Positions 35,371 to 44,807 of a stretch of 64,000 bases of DNA are shown here, piece by piece. The translations under genes and the position numbers were made by a program. This DNA is from Paraburkholderia sp. Tr-20389 (lineage in GTDB: Bacteria > Pseudomonadota > Gammaproteobacteria > Burkholderiales > Burkholderiaceae), in contig NZ_JAAGPD010000001.1 in assembly GCF_017104565.1 (NCBI RefSeq), forward strand, positions 558,001-622,000, given 5' to 3'. Numbering within the stretch: the stretch's first letter is position 1; every line of letters begins with the position of its first letter. The notes below the pieces were generated by a model that made no database searches, was not told the DNA's origin, and saw nothing but the letters and a program-made list of their open reading frames with translations.

Positions 35371-35864
35371 GCGCGTGCCAGGCGCGCGAGCGCCGTCTCC
35401 TCGACGTCTTCGTCTTCCGCGTCGGCGGCGATGCCGTCGAGCACGCGTTGCAGCTTGCCGATGCGCGCCTCGCACAGGTCGATGCGTCCGCGGTTCTTCG
35501 CGATCTCGCCGCGCGTGTTCGCGATCGTGGCATCGTGTGCGGCGAGTGCTTGTTGCGCCGACTTGAGTGCGTCGAGCGCGGCAGCGTGCCCGCGGTCCAC
35601 TTCGTCCGCATACAGGCGAATCGCCGTCAACGTATCGATTGAAAACGGCTCGGCGCCCGCCATCATTGCGCTGATGCGCTGCCGGTACGAACGCGCCTGC
35701 GCTTCAAGTACCGACGCACGGTCGCGTGCCTGCCTTTCGCTGTCGACGAGCGGCACACGTGCCGCAATGAACTGCGCGAGCCGCGCGCGCAAGTCCTGAT
35801 CGACGCGTTGACGGCGCGACACGGCACGAGACAACGCCGCTATCTGTCGCTTCGGTGCGCTCAT
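35367..35864 (-). CDS. sctO: T3SS stalk protein SctO (HrpB7)
   Basis: 165 residues, almost entirely charged heptad-like helix (long Ala, Arg, Glu and Leu runs), as expected for the SctO/YscO coiled-coil stalk that links the ATPase to SctV. Identification rests on size, coiled-coil character and place between sctN and sctT, the same slot as hrpB7 in Xanthomonas. Confidence 0.82.
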   Translation of the reverse strand: MSAPKRQIAALSRAVSRRQRVDQDLRARLAQFIAARVPLVDSERQARDRASVLEAQARSYRQRISAMMAGAEPFSIDTLTAIRLYADEVDRGHAAALDALKSAQQALAAHDATIANTRGEIAKNRGRIDLCEARIGKLQRVLDGIAADAEDEDVEETALARLARA

Positions 35865-35874
35865 TGCGGTGTGC

Positions 35875-37269
35875 TCATTGCGCGTCGCCTTGCGCCAGTT
35901 CGTGCAGCGCCGCTTCCGTTTCAGCGGGGTCCGCGTACGAGTCGGTGGGTTGCGACAGGAACGCCTTCAATGCATCGATCTTCGCGATCGCTTCATCGGC
36001 AAGTGCATTCGTACCCGGCTGGTATTCGCCGATCTGCAACAGCATGTCCACCTCGCGATGCTTCGCAAGCAGCTTGCGCAGCCGCGCAGACGACGCCATG
36101 AACTCGCGCGGCATCACCTGCGACATCACGCGCGACAGACTGCCGAGCACGTCGATGGCGGGATAACGGTTCTGCGCGGCGATCTCGCGCGACAGGATCA
36201 GGTGGCCGTCGAGCACGCCGCGCACCTCTTCCGCGATGGGGTCGCTGCCCGACTCGTCTTCGGCGAGCACCGTGTAGAGCGCTGTGATCGAACCGCGCTC
36301 GCCCATGCCCGCGCGCTCAAGCAGACGCGGCAGCTCGGCGAACACGGACGGCGGAAAGCCGCGCCGCGCGGGCGGCTCGCCCGCCGCAAGGCCGATCTCG
36401 CGGCCCGCGCGCGCAAAGCGCGTCAGCGAGTCCATCATCAGCAGCACACGCTTGCCCTCGTCGCGGAAGTGCTCGGCAATCGCCGTCGCCACATACGCGG
36501 CCTTCGCGCGCTCGCTCGATGAGCGGTCGGACGTCGCACACACGACCACGGAACGCGCCATGCCCTTCTCGCCGAGAATCAGCTCGACGAATTCGCGCAC
36601 TTCGCGGCCGCGTTCGCCGATCAGCGCGATCACGTTGATGTCGCATTGCGCGCCGCGCGCGAGCATGCCGAGCAAGGTACTCTTGCCGACACCGGCCGGC
36701 GCGAAGATGCCCATACGCTGGCCCTCGGCGAGCGTCGTCATGGCGTCGATCACGCGCACGCCGGTCACCATCGGCAGCTCGATCATGCGGCGCGTCATCG
36801 GGTTCGGCGGATCGGCGAAGATCGGCCGGCTGTCTTCCGCATCGATCGGACCGCGTCCGTCCATCGGCTGCCCGAGTGCATCGATCACGCGGCCGAGAAG
36901 CCCATCGCCGACGGGCACCGACAAGGGCCGCTGCAACCCGATCACATGTGTCGCGCGCGACACTTCCGACAACTGCGCGAACGGCGACACAACGGCATGC
37001 TCGCGCGTGAAGCCGATTACCTCGCCATGCTGCAACAGCTTGCCTTGCGGCGTGCGCAGTTCGCACAGTTCGCCGAGCTTCAAGTCGATACCCGCGACCT
37101 TGATCAGCGTGCCGACCACTTCGGCGATCTTGCCCGTCTGACGCACGGGCAACAGCGAGCGGATTTCGCGTTCGATCGCGCCGCCGAGTTCGCGCAGCCC
37201 GTGTTCATGCAGACCGAACACGTCGGTCAGCGGCCTGTCTTGCAGTGAGTTCGAAACGGTGGTGTTCAT
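35875..37269 (-). CDS. sctN: T3SS ATPase SctN (HrcN)
   Basis: 464 residues from the ATG at 37269, which overlaps the sctL stop (TGATG). It is a F1/V1-type ATPase: Walker A APAGVGKST at residues about 190-198, IGERGREVREFVE, Walker B VLLMMDSLTRFARAGREIGLA, and the C-terminal SSARLRKLLAKHREVDMLLQIGEY. It unfolds substrates and releases chaperones at the cytoplasmic gate. The same frame stays open far upstream over sctL and hrpB4, but that extension is not coding. Confidence 0.96.
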   Translation of the reverse strand: MNTTVSNSLQDRPLTDVFGLHEHGLRELGGAIEREIRSLLPVRQTGKIAEVVGTLIKVAGIDLKLGELCELRTPQGKLLQHGEVIGFTREHAVVSPFAQLSEVSRATHVIGLQRPLSVPVGDGLLGRVIDALGQPMDGRGPIDAEDSRPIFADPPNPMTRRMIELPMVTGVRVIDAMTTLAEGQRMGIFAPAGVGKSTLLGMLARGAQCDINVIALIGERGREVREFVELILGEKGMARSVVVCATSDRSSSERAKAAYVATAIAEHFRDEGKRVLLMMDSLTRFARAGREIGLAAGEPPARRGFPPSVFAELPRLLERAGMGERGSITALYTVLAEDESGSDPIAEEVRGVLDGHLILSREIAAQNRYPAIDVLGSLSRVMSQVMPREFMASSARLRKLLAKHREVDMLLQIGEYQPGTNALADEAIAKIDALKAFLSQPTDSYADPAETEAALHELAQGDAQ

Positions 37270-38060
37270 CAGGTAGTCTCTGCTGGCTCGGCTTGTCCGG
37301 CCTCGATAACAGTCTGCGTTTTCAGCGACGCATTCAGCGCGCGGACGATAGCCGCACGCATCGAATCGAGTTGCGTGGACAGGCTCGCATCGACGATGCC
37401 GAGGTCCGATTCGCACACGCAGGCGCCCGGCTCCAGACGCGGATCTGCCGCGACGGCGAGCGGCACGGGCCGCCCCAGCAGGCGCAGCCTTGCTTCGAAT
37501 TCGCCGAACGCCGCGCGCGCCGCGTCGAGATCGGCGGGATGCACGCTGACGCGCAGGTTCGCCGAGCCTTCGACGATACGGTCTATCGTGTCCGTCGCGC
37601 GCGCGAACAGGGCCTGCGCGCTTTCGGTGCGCACCAGTTGCTCGACAGCGAGCATCACGAGTTCGGCCATCCGGTTGCGCATGCCCATTTGCAGGCGCCG
37701 TGCGTCGGCGCTCAACGCGGCAATGCGTTCGAGCCATTGCGCCTCGCCGCGCACGACGCCTTCCGCGTAGCCCCGCAGCGAGGCTTCCTCGCGTTCTCGC
37801 GCCGCCGATGCGACGAGCGCCGCCGCTTCTTCTCGCGCCGCTTGAAGGATCTGTTCGCGTTCGATGTGCGCGGCGGCGAGTATCGCCTGTCGTTCGGCTT
37901 CGACGCGTCCATAGACGTCGTCGATGGTCGCGAGCATGCCGAAGGTCTCGCGCGGCACAATGTCGCCGACGAGGCCGACGCGCGGTTCGTCCTTGCCGTT
38001 GCCTTTTTTCGCGTCGCGCGTGGCGTGTGCATCGCGCGGCCGGCTCAGCCAGATAACCAT
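37269..38060 (-). CDS. sctL: T3SS ATPase regulator SctL (HrpB5)
   Basis: 263 residues from the ATG at 38060, overlapping the end of hrpB4. Starts MVIWLSRP, then a long coiled-coil region (about 60-130; YGRVEAERQAILAAAHIEREQIL) and a FliH/SctL C-terminal domain (ELVMLAVEQLVRTE; DPRLEPGACVCESDLGIVDASLSTQLD). It is the stator-like partner that docks SctN to the SctQ sorting platform. Confidence 0.92.
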   Translation of the reverse strand: MVIWLSRPRDAHATRDAKKGNGKDEPRVGLVGDIVPRETFGMLATIDDVYGRVEAERQAILAAAHIEREQILQAAREEAAALVASAAREREEASLRGYAEGVVRGEAQWLERIAALSADARRLQMGMRNRMAELVMLAVEQLVRTESAQALFARATDTIDRIVEGSANLRVSVHPADLDAARAAFGEFEARLRLLGRPVPLAVAADPRLEPGACVCESDLGIVDASLSTQLDSMRAAIVRALNASLKTQTVIEAGQAEPAETT

Positions 38061-38827
38061 GCGTACTCCGGCAAAAGAGGTCCGAGGCGTTCGCGCAGCA
38101 GCGCGAATGCGCCTTCGCATTCGTGTTCCGAAGGCGCTGCCGTGGTTGCGTTTGCATAAGGCAGCGCAAAGCGCAGCAGCATTCGCTGCCCGCCGACGCG
38201 CGGCAGCAACGCCAGCCCTTCGAGCGCGAGTTCATCCGCATCCAGCGAGCCGAGCGCGCGCATGCCGGCAAGCTCGCGGGTCGCATCGGCGAGCGAAGGC
38301 GCTTCCGGTACGGACTTGCCCAGCAGATCGTCGAGCGCGCAGCCGGTCCATTCCGCGAGCCGCTTGCGCGTCGTGCGATCGACGAGCCTTCGCACTTCTG
38401 CGCGGCGCGCGAGCAGCGCCAGCATCCGCAGCACCTGCAAGCCGGATGCAATGGGCAGCGCGTCGAGCCGCGCGGCAGGCGTGACGCTGAAAATGTCGAG
38501 CGTCGGCGGTGCGGGCAGCAACACACGCAACACCGCGAGCGAGCACGCTTCGTCGCAGCGCGAACGCAACGCCGCTAGCGCGTCTTCCATGTGCGTTTGC
38601 GTGTGCAGCATCGCGCCGATACCCAACGCCAGCGCGAGCCAGTCCCGATGCAGCCATTGCAACGCGCTGCGCGCATTGCGTTGCCAGCCGAGCAGGATCT
38701 GCGCAGCGTCGGCGCAAGCGAGCGGCGAGCCGTTCGCGGGCTGTCGGCGCGGCATGGCTGCGGCGGCGCGTGTCGTCGGCGGCGCGGACATCGCGACAAC
38801 CGGACTCGCAAGCGCGGAATCAGTCAT
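38045..38827 (-). CDS. hrpB4: T3SS sorting-platform protein HrpB4 (SctK-like)
   Basis: 260 residues. The start overlaps the sctJ stop (ATGA). The core (LGWQRNARSALQWLHRDWL; FSVTPAARLDALPIASGLQVLRMLALL; LGKSVPEAPSLADATRELAGM) follows the HrpB4 pattern, and the gene sits between sctJ and sctL as in Ralstonia and Xanthomonas. HrpB4 is regarded as the SctK equivalent that links SctD to SctQ. Confidence 0.85.
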   Translation of the reverse strand: MTDSALASPVVAMSAPPTTRAAAAMPRRQPANGSPLACADAAQILLGWQRNARSALQWLHRDWLALALGIGAMLHTQTHMEDALAALRSRCDEACSLAVLRVLLPAPPTLDIFSVTPAARLDALPIASGLQVLRMLALLARRAEVRRLVDRTTRKRLAEWTGCALDDLLGKSVPEAPSLADATRELAGMRALGSLDADELALEGLALLPRVGGQRMLLRFALPYANATTAAPSEHECEGAFALLRERLGPLLPEYAWLSG

Positions 38828-39624
38828 GCGGACTTCTGCCTGCGTCCGGGCAGCCGCTGCGCAAGCGAGCCGAAGCTGGCTTTAAGCGGCGCGATCAGCC
38901 CGCCGAGCCGCACGCGAAACGCGTAGCCTGCTGCGCCGCCCGCCACGATCAACGCCAGCAGCCCGCTCAGCACGAACGGCCACACAGGCGCATGCGACGG
39001 CACGCGGCTGTCGATATCGACCTGATCGGCGGGCACACCCGTCACGCTCACCTGGTCGTACGAGAGCCCTTCGACGCTATGCACGACGAGGTTCTTGATC
39101 TGCGGCACGAGCGCATCGAGTTCAAGGCCGGGCCGGTACTTGATGAAAACTGCAGCGGACGACGGCTTGATCGTCTGCGCGAGCGGATCGTTGTTCGGAA
39201 TCACGATCTGCACGCGCGCGACCAGCACGCCGTCGATATGCGACAGCGTGCCCGACAGTTCCTGCGACAACCCGTAGATGAAGCGCACGCGCTCTTCCGT
39301 CGGCGTCGACACCAGCCCGTCCTTCTTGAACAGACTGCCGAGATCGTCGAACTTGCTATGCGGCAGGCCTCGTTCGCGCAGCACCTGCATCGCGCGCACC
39401 ATGTCGCCGTCGTCGACCTGCAGCGTATAGGTCTTGCCGCCGTCGGGCGTGCTCTTCTCGGCGGACACGCCGCGCTCCAGCAGCGCGACCGTCATTTCGT
39501 TGACGTCCTCTTCGGCGAGCCCTGTATACAACTCCTTCTTGCAGCCCGCCAGCAGTGCGCACGCGACGAACAAGCCGCCCATCAAGGCGCGCCTCGCGGG
39601 AGGAAGCAAAGTTCTCGTATTCAT
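38824..39624 (-). CDS. sctJ: T3SS inner-membrane ring lipoprotein SctJ (HrcJ)
   Basis: 266 residues from the ATG at 39624 (TGATG overlap with sctI; an in-frame GTG lies three bases earlier). Lipobox LLAGC gives a lipoprotein. Ring-building motif 1 has KKELYTGLAEEDVNEMTVAL, motif 2 has FIKYRPGLELDALVPQIKNLV, and a C-terminal membrane helix lies at about 215-235. It forms the inner MS-type ring with SctD. Confidence 0.95.
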   Translation of the reverse strand: MNTRTLLPPARRALMGGLFVACALLAGCKKELYTGLAEEDVNEMTVALLERGVSAEKSTPDGGKTYTLQVDDGDMVRAMQVLRERGLPHSKFDDLGSLFKKDGLVSTPTEERVRFIYGLSQELSGTLSHIDGVLVARVQIVIPNNDPLAQTIKPSSAAVFIKYRPGLELDALVPQIKNLVVHSVEGLSYDQVSVTGVPADQVDIDSRVPSHAPVWPFVLSGLLALIVAGGAAGYAFRVRLGGLIAPLKASFGSLAQRLPGRRQKSA

Positions 39625-40022
39625 CACTGGTTCTTCATCAGCGTTTCAGCCGACGACTTCGACGCCGACACCACCGCCATCTTGGTCTGGAAGTCGAACT
39701 GCGCGAGCGACAGGTTCAGCGACACCTGTGCAGCCGCCGCGATCTGCTGGGTCGGCGACAGCGATGCCGCGTTCGCGCTCAGCGTCTCGACCTGCTGGAG
39801 CGCCGCTTCCATCTGGCCGTCCTGCTTGCGGATCGCGTCGACGAGATTGCCCGCGTGTTGCGACGCATCGCCGCCCGGTGCGGCAAGCGGCTGCTGCATC
39901 AGATCCTCGAAACGGCTCACGGATTCGGGCGCGGGCATCTGCGGCAACTGCTCTGCGTTCGTGGCCCTGGCGGCCTCGGCGGCGGCATGCATCGCCGTTT
40001 CGGCTATCGTTGAAATGGTCAT
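39624..40022 (-). CDS. sctI: T3SS inner rod protein SctI (HrpB2)
   Basis: 132 residues, no signal peptide. The C-terminal half (QMEAALQQVETL, LSPTQQIAAAAQVSLNLSLAQFDFQTKMAVVSASKSSAETLMKNQ-type sequence at residues 85-132) is typical of HrpB2/SctI rod proteins that are secreted early. Position between hrpB1 and sctJ agrees. Confidence 0.9.
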   Translation of the reverse strand: MTISTIAETAMHAAAEAARATNAEQLPQMPAPESVSRFEDLMQQPLAAPGGDASQHAGNLVDAIRKQDGQMEAALQQVETLSANAASLSPTQQIAAAAQVSLNLSLAQFDFQTKMAVVSASKSSAETLMKNQ

Positions 40023-40037
40023 GGCTGTGTCCTCGAA

Positions 40038-40631
40038 TCAGGCGCGCAGAAACGCATGCGATGCGAACGCGGACGCTTCGCCGGAAGGCAGCCGTGTGTT
40101 CTTCGACGGCCCGCTCTCCTGCTCTTCGGCGAGATCGCGATACGACTCCGGCAGCACGAACTCGCCGCCGCGATGATTCGCGCGTGCCGCATCCAGATCG
40201 GCACGTACGCCGAGCGCGCGCACCAGCGCGCGCGTCTCCGGACCGGCATCGCCTTCGAGCGCCTGGTCGGCCCATTGACGCCAGCCGGCGTCGTTCTGCG
40301 ACGCGAGGCAGTACGCATACATCGCCTTCGCATACGCGAACGACGGCGCCGCGTCGATCACGTCACGCAACGTGCGCGACGCTTCGTCCCAGCGGCCGTT
40401 GGCGATCTGCAGCACGCCCGCGAGCGTTTCGATCTCGGCGACCTTCGGACGGAGTGCACGCAGCGCATCGAGCACCAGTTCGATGTCGGTGGTATCGGCG
40501 GACGCTGTCGGGAAGTGCCGGAAGAGACCCGCCGACGCGATCTCGATCAGCGCATTCAAGGTGGCGTCGCCGCATTGCAGGTAGTTCGGCGCGGTCTGGG
40601 CGGAAGCAGGTTGTGACGGTTTCGCGAGCAT
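40038..40631 (-). CDS. hrpB1: HrpB1/HrpK-family T3SS protein
   Basis: 197 residues from the ATG at 40631 with AGAGGG upstream; the longer frame runs back through the promoter and is rejected. Helical repeat segments ALRALRPKVAEIETLAGVL, RWDEASRTLRDVID and AYAKAMYAYCLASQNDAGW match HrpB1. First gene of the leftward operon, 50 bases after its predicted -10. HrpB1 proteins lie in the periplasm and bind peptidoglycan. A paralogue is encoded at 28469-28927. Confidence 0.88.
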   Translation of the reverse strand: MLAKPSQPASAQTAPNYLQCGDATLNALIEIASAGLFRHFPTASADTTDIELVLDALRALRPKVAEIETLAGVLQIANGRWDEASRTLRDVIDAAPSFAYAKAMYAYCLASQNDAGWRQWADQALEGDAGPETRALVRALGVRADLDAARANHRGGEFVLPESYRDLAEEQESGPSKNTRLPSGEASAFASHAFLRA

Positions 40632-40680
40632 GGCGTGGACCCTCTTGATGAAAACGGGACGCGGGGCGTCATCCGTCAGC

Positions 40681-40742
40681 AAGGTATCAAGCCGATTGCA
40701 CTGAACTCGCGTCGCAGCCGAAGCGAGTCGCGCGAAAGCGAA
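40681..40742 (-). promoter_or_regulatory. hrp (PIP) box promoter of the hrpB1-sctT operon
   Basis: Leftward: TTCGC-N15-TTCGG (40742-40718), 31 nt, then TACCTT (40686-40681). It lies in the 309-base divergent gap between hrpB1 and sctU and drives the whole eight-gene leftward unit. Confidence 0.85.
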
Positions 40743-40788
40743 CCTCGAAGCTCGCTTGCGGCGCATCGCATGTCGCGTGCTGGCGCGC

Positions 40789-40850
40789 TTCGCAAGCGTG
40801 CGCGGGGCTTCGCCTCGGTCGACAGCGCGCCGCGCCGCGCGCCCTACACT
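40789..40850 (+). promoter_or_regulatory. hrp (PIP) box promoter of the sctU-hpaA operon
   Basis: TTCGC-N15-TTCGC (40789-40813), 31 nt, then TACACT (40845-40850). sctU starts 90 bases after the -10. Back to back with the leftward PIP box, with 46 bases between the two boxes. Confidence 0.87.
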
Positions 40851-40940
40851 GCGCCAGCACGGTCCGCGTGAAGCGCACCGCATTCCAGCATCGCGCGCCC
40901 GCTTGACGCTTCACGGGACGTGCCGCACGAGGAGCGCCCG

Positions 40941-42029
40941 ATGAGCGACGACAAGACCGAACAGCCAACCGAGAAACGCCTGCGCAAGGCGCGCGAGGAC
41001 GGCGAGGTCGCGAAGAGCACGGATCTCGTCGACGGCGCGCTGCTGGCCGTGGGCGTCGGCATGCTGATGGCGACGGGCGACAAGATCGTCGAAGCGTTGC
41101 GCTCGTGCATCTCGATCGCGCTGAAGTTCGTCGCCGGTCCGCACGACATGACGACGCTGATGCTCGCCGTCGATCAGATCGGCTCGCGCATGACGGGCGC
41201 GATCCTGCCCGTGATCGGCGCGGCGATACTCGCGTCCGTTGCCGCGCTGGCGGGACAGACAGGTATCGCGATTTCAATGAAAGCCGTCGGCCTCAAGTTC
41301 GAGAACGTCAGCCCGATGGCGGGCATCAAGCGCATCTTCTCGCTCAAGTCGCTGCTCGAACTCGCGAAGATGACGATCAAGGGTATCGTGCTCGCGCTCG
41401 TGATGTGGAAGACGATCACAGGCCTGCTGCCGCTCGTCACGGGGTCGCTGTTCCAGTCGCTGCCTGAACTGTCGAAGCTTGCGAGCTTCGTCGTGATCCG
41501 GCTGCTCGCGGTAGCGGCTGCGCTGTATGTCGTGTTCGGCGGCATCGACTTCAAGCTGCAGAAGTTCCTCTTCATACGCGGCAAGAAGATGAGCAAGGAC
41601 GAGATCAAGCGCGAGTTCAAGCAGGACGAAGGCGATCCCGTCATCAAGGGCGAGCGCAAACGCCTCGCGCGCGAACTCGCTACATCTGCGCCGCGCAAGG
41701 TCGCGACGGCGAGCATGGTGGTCGTCAATCCAACGCACTACGCAGTGGCTGTGCGGTACGCGCCCGACGAATATCCGCTGCCCCTCGTGATCGCCAAGGG
41801 CATGGACGAAGCGGCACTGAAAATGCGCCGCGACGCGCAGTTCGCGGGCGTGCCGATCGTCGGTCATCCGCCCGTCGCGCGCGCTCTCTACAAGGTCGAA
41901 CTCGACGAGCCGATCCCCGACGAACTGTTCGAAGCCGTCGCCGCGATCCTGCGCTGGGTCGATTCGCTTGCGCTGCCGCGCAATTCCGCAGACCCGACAG
42001 CGCCCGTCACACCGACGCTGTCAGGCTGA
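40941..42029 (+). CDS. sctU: T3SS autoprotease/switch protein SctU (HrcU)
   Basis: 362 residues from the ATG at 40941 with GAGGAG upstream. N-terminal EQPTEKRLRKAREDGEVAKS and four membrane helices are SctU/FlhB hallmarks. The cytoplasmic domain holds the self-cleavage site NPTH at residues 263-266 (VVVNPTHYAVAVRY). It switches export from rod/pilus subunits to later substrates together with HpaP. First gene of the rightward core operon. Confidence 0.97.
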   Translation: MSDDKTEQPTEKRLRKAREDGEVAKSTDLVDGALLAVGVGMLMATGDKIVEALRSCISIALKFVAGPHDMTTLMLAVDQIGSRMTGAILPVIGAAILASVAALAGQTGIAISMKAVGLKFENVSPMAGIKRIFSLKSLLELAKMTIKGIVLALVMWKTITGLLPLVTGSLFQSLPELSKLASFVVIRLLAVAAALYVVFGGIDFKLQKFLFIRGKKMSKDEIKREFKQDEGDPVIKGERKRLARELATSAPRKVATASMVVVNPTHYAVAVRYAPDEYPLPLVIAKGMDEAALKMRRDAQFAGVPIVGHPPVARALYKVELDEPIPDELFEAVAAILRWVDSLALPRNSADPTAPVTPTLSG

Positions 42030-42082
42030 AAACACGCGTCGCGCCTCATCCACGCAATCCGCTTCGCTCACCCACCACGCTC

Positions 42083-44167
42083 ATGTTCAAGACACTCAAA
42101 CTGCCCGCCGGCGGCGAGATCGGCATCCTCGTGATGATCATCGCGATCGTCTCGCTGATGATTCTGCCGCTCCCGTTCTTCATGATCGACATCCTCGTCG
42201 GCCTGAACATCGCGACGGCCGTCACGCTGCTGATGATCACGCTGTATGTGCCGAGCGTGGTGTCGCTGTCCGCGTTCCCGTCGATCCTGCTGTTCACGAC
42301 GCTCTATCGTCTGTCGCTCAGCATCGCGTCGACGAAATCGATCCTGCTGCATGCGGAAGCGGGCGACATCATCGACAGCTTCGGCAAGCTCGTGGTGGGC
42401 GGCAACCTGGTGGTCGGGATGGTCGTGTTCATCATCATCACGCTGGTGCAGTTCATCGTGATCGCGAAAGGCTCGGAGCGCGTCGCGGAAGTCGGCGCGC
42501 GCTTCACGCTCGACGCGATGCCAGGCAAGCAGATGAGCATCGACGCCGATCTGCGCGCCAATCTGCTGACGGCCGACGAAGCGCGCCACAAGCGCGCGAC
42601 GCTCGCGCTCGAAAGCGCGCTGCACGGCGGCATGGACGGCGCGATGAAGTTCGTCAAAGGCGACGCAGTGGCGGGACTGATCATCACGATGATCAACATC
42701 GTCGCAGGTCTCGCCGTCGGCGTGCTGTATCACGGGATGACGGCCGGCGAAGCGGCAAACCGTTTTTCGATTCTCTCCGTCGGCGATGCGATGGTCGCGC
42801 AGTTGCCCGCGCTGCTGCTGTCCGTCGCGGCGGGCGTGATGATCACGCGCGTCGCCGACGACCGCGACGAGAAACCTCGCTCGCTGGGTGCGGAAATCGG
42901 CAAGCAGCTGATGGGCAGCGCGCCCGCATTGGGCTTCGCGTCGCTGCTGCTGGTCGCGTTCGCCGCCGTGCCCGGCTTTCCGTGGCCGCTCTTTCTCGTG
43001 TTGAGCGGCATTCTCGGCTTCACCGCATGGAAGCTGAAAAAGCGCGGACCGGCGCGCGCCTTCGAAGACCTCGAAGCCGTGCGCTCGATGCAGCGTGCGG
43101 GCGCGAAGAGCGAAACGCCCGCTATTTCAAGCGTGCCGCCCGCGTTTTCATGCGCGCTGGGCGTGCGGCTTTCGCCCGATCTGCGCGGCCGGCTCGCTGT
43201 CGACCGGCTCAATCAGGCGTTCGAAGCCGAGCGCGCCGCGCTGCAAGAAGAACTGGGCTTGCCGTTTCCCGGCATCCACATGTGGATCAGCGACAAGCTG
43301 GCGCCGTCCACCTGCGAGTTTCTGATGCACGACGTGCCGTCGTTCACGCTTGAACTGCCACCAGGCAAGGTGCTGCTCGCCGATCTGCCGCAGCGCCTTG
43401 CCGCCCAGACTGAGGACGCGGAAGCGCAAGCGCTCGCCGGACGCTGCGAACAGCGCGAGTCGATCGACGGCAGCGGGCAGCCTGGCTACTGGCACGACGA
43501 AGCCACGCTCGGCAGCAAGACATCAGGCTGGCGCGCCGAGCAGGTGATCGCGAATGTCAGCGTGCAACTGCTCAGACGCAACGCGTCGCTCTTTCTCGGC
43601 GTCAACGAAGTGCAGTGGATTCAGGAACAGCTCGGCATCGAATATCCGGGCCTGCTCGCCGAAGTGCAAAAAGTGCTGCCGCCGCAGCGTATCGCCGACG
43701 TGCTGCGGCGTCTGCTCGAAGAACAGATTCCGATCCGCAATATCCGCAACATCATGGAAAGCCTGATCGCGTGGGGGCCGAAAGAGAAGGACGTGCTGAT
43801 GCTGACTGAGTATGTGCGCGGCGACCTTGCCCGCTTTCTCGCGCATCGGGCCGCGCTCGGCGCACGCATCCTGCCCGCGATCCTGCTCGACGGTCCCGTC
43901 GAGCAGCACATCCGCCAGGCGATCAAGCAGACGCCGACGGGCAACTATCTCGCGTTGCCGCCCGATCAGATCAGCTTTCTCGTCGACAGCATCGAATCGT
44001 TCGCGGGTCTCGCGCCGCGTCCCGGCATCGCGCTCGTCACGTCGATGGACATCCGGCGCTACGTGCGGCGCATGATCGAAGGAAGGCTCGGCTGGCTGTC
44101 CGTCTATTCGTATCAGGAACTCGGCGGGCATCTCGAGTTGCAGCCGATCGGCCACGTCACCGCCTGA
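42083..44167 (+). CDS. sctV: T3SS major export apparatus protein SctV (HrcV)
   Basis: 694 residues. The N-terminal half has about eight helices with family signatures (FPSILLFTTLYRLSLSIASTK; GSERVAEVGARFTLDAMPGKQMSIDADLRA); the C-terminal half is the cytoplasmic nonameric ring domain (VQWIQEQLGIEYPGLLAEVQK; PIRNIRNIMESLIAW; RYVRRMIEGRLGWLSVYSYQEL). It is the export gate that receives chaperone-substrate complexes. 53 bases after sctU. Confidence 0.97.
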   Translation: MFKTLKLPAGGEIGILVMIIAIVSLMILPLPFFMIDILVGLNIATAVTLLMITLYVPSVVSLSAFPSILLFTTLYRLSLSIASTKSILLHAEAGDIIDSFGKLVVGGNLVVGMVVFIIITLVQFIVIAKGSERVAEVGARFTLDAMPGKQMSIDADLRANLLTADEARHKRATLALESALHGGMDGAMKFVKGDAVAGLIITMINIVAGLAVGVLYHGMTAGEAANRFSILSVGDAMVAQLPALLLSVAAGVMITRVADDRDEKPRSLGAEIGKQLMGSAPALGFASLLLVAFAAVPGFPWPLFLVLSGILGFTAWKLKKRGPARAFEDLEAVRSMQRAGAKSETPAISSVPPAFSCALGVRLSPDLRGRLAVDRLNQAFEAERAALQEELGLPFPGIHMWISDKLAPSTCEFLMHDVPSFTLELPPGKVLLADLPQRLAAQTEDAEAQALAGRCEQRESIDGSGQPGYWHDEATLGSKTSGWRAEQVIANVSVQLLRRNASLFLGVNEVQWIQEQLGIEYPGLLAEVQKVLPPQRIADVLRRLLEEQIPIRNIRNIMESLIAWGPKEKDVLMLTEYVRGDLARFLAHRAALGARILPAILLDGPVEQHIRQAIKQTPTGNYLALPPDQISFLVDSIESFAGLAPRPGIALVTSMDIRRYVRRMIEGRLGWLSVYSYQELGGHLELQPIGHVTA

Positions 44168-44175
44168 GGCCGCGC

Positions 44176-44742
44176 ATGTCGAGAATCACATCGCGTCCCG
44201 TGCGCGTGATCGCGGCACCTGTGCAGGCGTCGAACGCTTCGTCGGCGGCAGCACGCGTCCGGCGCGCGCGCCATGCGGATTTCGCTGCGCTCGTGCGTCG
44301 CGACGGCAAGCCTTCGTCCGACGGCGATCTGCTTACCGTGGCGCCAGACGATGAACACGAACACGAGCGCCATGAAGAAGACTCGCTCGCGCAACGCATC
44401 GGCAGCGCGAGCCAGCGCATCGTGGCCGCCGTGCTGCGTCGCGAACAACAGATGCTCGAACTCGCGCATGTGCTCGCGCGGCATGTCGGCGATTTCGCGT
44501 CGAACCCCGCGATCCACCAGGCGGGCCACTGGGAAGTGACGCTGCGCATCGATCCGCAGCGCCTGCCCGGCACGCAGTTGCATCTGACGCTTTCGCCCGC
44601 TGTTCTCTTGCTTCGCTTCGACGTCGAGACCGCCGACACACGCCAACTACTCTTGCAGCATGCCGGCCTGCTCGAACGCGAACTGCGCCAGCTGCTCGCG
44701 ATGCAAGGCGAAGCGCGCACGCTCGAACTGACGGTTTACTAG
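44176..44742 (+). CDS. sctP: T3SS substrate-specificity switch protein HpaP/HpaC (SctP-like)
   Basis: 188 residues, eight bases after sctV. The first 90 residues are polar and low-complexity; the C-terminal half (WEVTLRIDPQRLPGTQLHLTLSPAVLLLRFDVET) has the compact fold seen in HpaP/HpaC. In Xanthomonas and Ralstonia this slot between hrcV and hrcQ encodes the protein that binds SctU and sets the order of export. Identification is mainly by position and C-terminal pattern. Confidence 0.8.
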   Translation: MSRITSRPVRVIAAPVQASNASSAAARVRRARHADFAALVRRDGKPSSDGDLLTVAPDDEHEHERHEEDSLAQRIGSASQRIVAAVLRREQQMLELAHVLARHVGDFASNPAIHQAGHWEVTLRIDPQRLPGTQLHLTLSPAVLLLRFDVETADTRQLLLQHAGLLERELRQLLAMQGEARTLELTVY

Positions 44743-44807
44743 CCGGTTTGCAGCGGAGCCGCGAACGCCCCGCGCGGGTTTTACGACACGCTTATTCCGC
44801 AGCCCGT

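Noticed and set aside
37270-38526. A long open frame that would extend SctN upstream to 883 residues
   Set aside because: It runs out of phase through sctL and hrpB4, is Arg-rich like other GC-rich shadow frames, and SctN has a perfect start at 37269 coupled to the sctL stop.
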